Below are positions 17,512 to 18,770 of a stretch of DNA of 18,770 bases, one piece after another. The notes beneath the pieces are model-generated. The model worked only from the letters and a program-made list of their open reading frames with translations, did no database searches and had not been told where the DNA came from. The first letter of the stretch is position 1; each line of letters opens with the position of its first letter. This stretch comes from Nocardioides sp. GTDB lineage: Bacteria > Actinomycetota > Actinomycetes > Propionibacteriales > Nocardioidaceae. The stretch is taken from assembly GCA_030452025.1 (NCBI GenBank), contig JAKDNC010000011.1, positions 1 through 18,770 of the forward strand, in the 5' to 3' direction. The position numbers and the translations under genes are program-made.

Positions 17512-18262
17512 ACGTCCCGGCCAACTCGTCCCAGGCCTCCACCAGGGCAGGGCCGTACCACGTGAGCAGCCGCCCGCTCACCAGCCGCGTCGGGCAGCCG
17601 GTGAACATCTCCGGTCCGTCCTCGGCGGTGAACACGTAGGGCTCGTCCGGCAGTAGTACGACGTCCGGGTCCCGCCGCTCGATGTCGGCCACCTCGACCG
17701 CCGGATAGCGGCCCTCGTGGTCGTCGTAGACGTTGCGCAACCCGATGCGGCGCAGCACATCACCGGTGAAGGTGTCGCGTCCCACGACCATCCACGGGTC
17801 ACGCCAGATCGGTACGGCGACCCGTGCCACCTCGTCGGGGACCTCACCGCACCACTGCCTGCGCGCCCGCACCAGCCACTCCGGTAAGTCGCCCCCGAGG
17901 ACGTCGCAGAAGAGGCGATCCATCGCGTCAACGGCTTGGGGCACGGACTCGGTGACGGTCACCCACACGGCAATGCCACGATCGCGCAGGCGATGCACGT
18001 CGAGCTCGCGGTTCTCCTCCATGTTGGCGATGACCAGGTCGGGTTCGAGGTCGGCGATCGCGCGGAGGTCCGGGTTCTTGGTGCCTCGCACGCGGGGCAC
18101 GTCGAGGTCCGCCGGGTGCGTGCACCAGTCGGTCGCGCCCACCAGCAGGCCGGGTCGCGACACGGCCAGCGCCTCGGTCAGCGACGGCACGAGGGACACC
18201 ACGCGTGCCGGGGGGATCTCGAGCGCGACCGGCACGCCCATGTCGTCGAGAAGGTCGCTCAT
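17498..18262 (-). CDS. BtuF-like helical-backbone metal/cobalamin receptor, no signal peptide
   Basis: A 254-residue protein of the class III substrate-binding fold (BtuF/FhuD-like 'helical backbone metal receptor'). Matching segments are ARVVSLVPSLTEALAV at the start, LVGATDWCTHPADL, RVRGTKNPDLRAIADLEPDL, the conserved FTGDVLRRIGLRNVYDDHEG, and DPDVVLLPDEPYVF near the end. Members bind vitamin B12, haem or iron chelates for ABC importers. Here no signal peptide or lipobox is present, and no permease or ATPase gene is next to it, so import is doubtful; a cytoplasmic binding or handling role is possible. The ATG at 18262 has GGAG 5 bases upstream. It lies 77 bp before icmF, an adenosylcobalamin enzyme, which favours cobalamin as ligand by context only. 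Confidence 0.82.
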   Translation of the reverse strand: MSDLLDDMGVPVALEIPPARVVSLVPSLTEALAVSRPGLLVGATDWCTHPADLDVPRVRGTKNPDLRAIADLEPDLVIANMEENRELDVHRLRDRGIAVWVTVTESVPQAVDAMDRLFCDVLGGDLPEWLVRARRQWCGEVPDEVARVAVPIWRDPWMVVGRDTFTGDVLRRIGLRNVYDDHEGRYPAVEVADIERRDPDVVLLPDEPYVFTAEDGPEMFTGCPTRLVSGRLLTWYGPALVEAWDELAGTFAGN

Positions 18263-18311
18263 GCACTCCAGCCTAGTGAGCCTCGGTCCGCGCCTGTCCT
18301 CGTGGCGCCGA

Positions 18312-18770
18312 TCAGCGGGGCTTGCCGACCGCGTCCCGGATCACGTCGCCGGCGTCCCAGTCATTCACGTGCATCGCCGCGGCCACCACGCCGTCCTTGA
18401 TCCAGAACGCGCGGAACGTGCCGCTCTCAGGGGCGCCCTCGAACTCGACGGAGTCGTAGCCGTCCGGGCCGACGCTGCCGACGTACTCCATCCCGAGGTC
18501 GTACTGGTCGGTGAAGAAGTACGGCAATCGCTCGTACGCCTCGTCGGCGCCCAGCATCACGCGCGCGGCGTGTTTGCCCTGCTCGATCGCGGTTTCCCAG
18601 TGCTCGACCCGGATCCGGCGTCCGAGCGTCGGGTGCTGCTGGTTGGCGAGGTCGCCGGCGGCGAAGACACGCGGATCCGAGGTGCGCAGGAGTTCGTTGA
18701 CCAGCACTCCGTTCTCGACCTCCAGCCCGGCCTGGCGGGCCAGTTCAGTGACGGGCTGCACGCCGATGCC
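18312..18770 (-). CDS. FAD-dependent ferredoxin/rubredoxin reductase-type oxidoreductase, N-terminus outside window
   Basis: This is the C-terminal part of an FAD/NAD(P)-dependent reductase; the frame stays open to 18770 (reads GIGVQPVTELARQAG), so the start lies outside. VFAAGDLANQQHP is the conserved FAD-contact motif with its Asp. IRVEHWETAIEQGKHAARVML follows, then a C-terminal reductase domain with YFFTDQYDLGMEYVG and FRAFWIKDGVVAAAMHVNDW, as in oxygenase-linked ferredoxin reductases. The electron acceptor is unknown because no ferredoxin or oxygenase gene is visible. It is 49 bp upstream of the BtuF-like gene on the same strand; operon membership is uncertain. Confidence 0.88.
   Translation of the reverse strand, partial: GIGVQPVTELARQAGLEVENGVLVNELLRTSDPRVFAAGDLANQQHPTLGRRIRVEHWETAIEQGKHAARVMLGADEAYERLPYFFTDQYDLGMEYVGSVGPDGYDSVEFEGAPESGTFRAFWIKDGVVAAAMHVNDWDAGDVIRDAVGKPR

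Overview
The window is high-GC DNA from an actinobacterium. Gene content and order point to the order Propionibacteriales, probably a Nocardioides-like organism, but that placement is inference from memory of gene families and not a database match. All genes are on the minus strand except the 5'-truncated MaoC-type hydratase gene at the left edge. There are no rRNA or tRNA genes, CRISPR arrays, insertion sequences or prophage genes that I can see.

Layout, left to right. (1) 2-712 (+): 3' part of a MaoC/hydratase-2 gene, ending next to the convergent GNAT gene. (2) 713-5585 (-), read from right to left: glycine riboswitch (about 5656-5777), gcvP, a class C beta-lactamase-like serine hydrolase and a GNAT acetyltransferase, joined by ATGA stop/start overlaps. 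The hydrolase frame is cut by an in-frame TAG at 1543-1545. Its 54-codon tail stays open and ends in the ATGA overlap with the GNAT gene. (3) 5845-11514 (-), read from right to left: CDP-alcohol phosphatidyltransferase, DUF881, small basic protein (DUF1290), DUF881, gcvH, FHA protein GarA, MerR regulator FtsR, bifunctional-nuclease-domain protein, and a second MerR regulator (ResR/Rv1830-like). This is the same order as Mycobacterium tuberculosis Rv1822-Rv1830 followed by gcvB, a core actinobacterial block linking glycine cleavage, control of 2-oxoglutarate metabolism and cell division. (4) 11578-13975 (-): two tandem CNNM/CorC-type transporters (DUF21 plus CBS). (5) 14181-17420 (-): icmF, the fused B12-dependent isobutyryl-CoA mutase with its G-protein chaperone, preceded by a BtuF-like metal/cobalamin-receptor gene (17498-18262). 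(6) 18312-18770 (-): C-terminal part of an FAD-dependent ferredoxin-reductase-type oxidoreductase, truncated by the window end.

How the parts work together. GcvP and GcvH are two of the glycine cleavage components; GcvT and the lipoamide dehydrogenase lie elsewhere. The riboswitch upstream of gcvP would let glycine control GcvP and, through the overlaps, the hydrolase and GNAT genes. GarA in mycobacteria is a phosphorylation-switched regulator of 2-oxoglutarate enzymes and sits beside FtsR, a cell-division regulator. IcmF needs adenosylcobalamin, so the adjacent cobalamin-receptor-like gene fits the context.

The most interesting non-coding signals are in three places. The icmF leader has tandem palindromes 21 bp apart around a promoter, then a terminator-like hairpin with a U6 tract just before the ribosome-binding site. 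The gcvP leader can pair with the start codon. The resR promoter has a dyad lying in its -35/-10 spacer, as is typical of MerR-type control. I did not find a clearly new multi-gene system; the genes are known families and the novelty is in regulation and the interrupted hydrolase.
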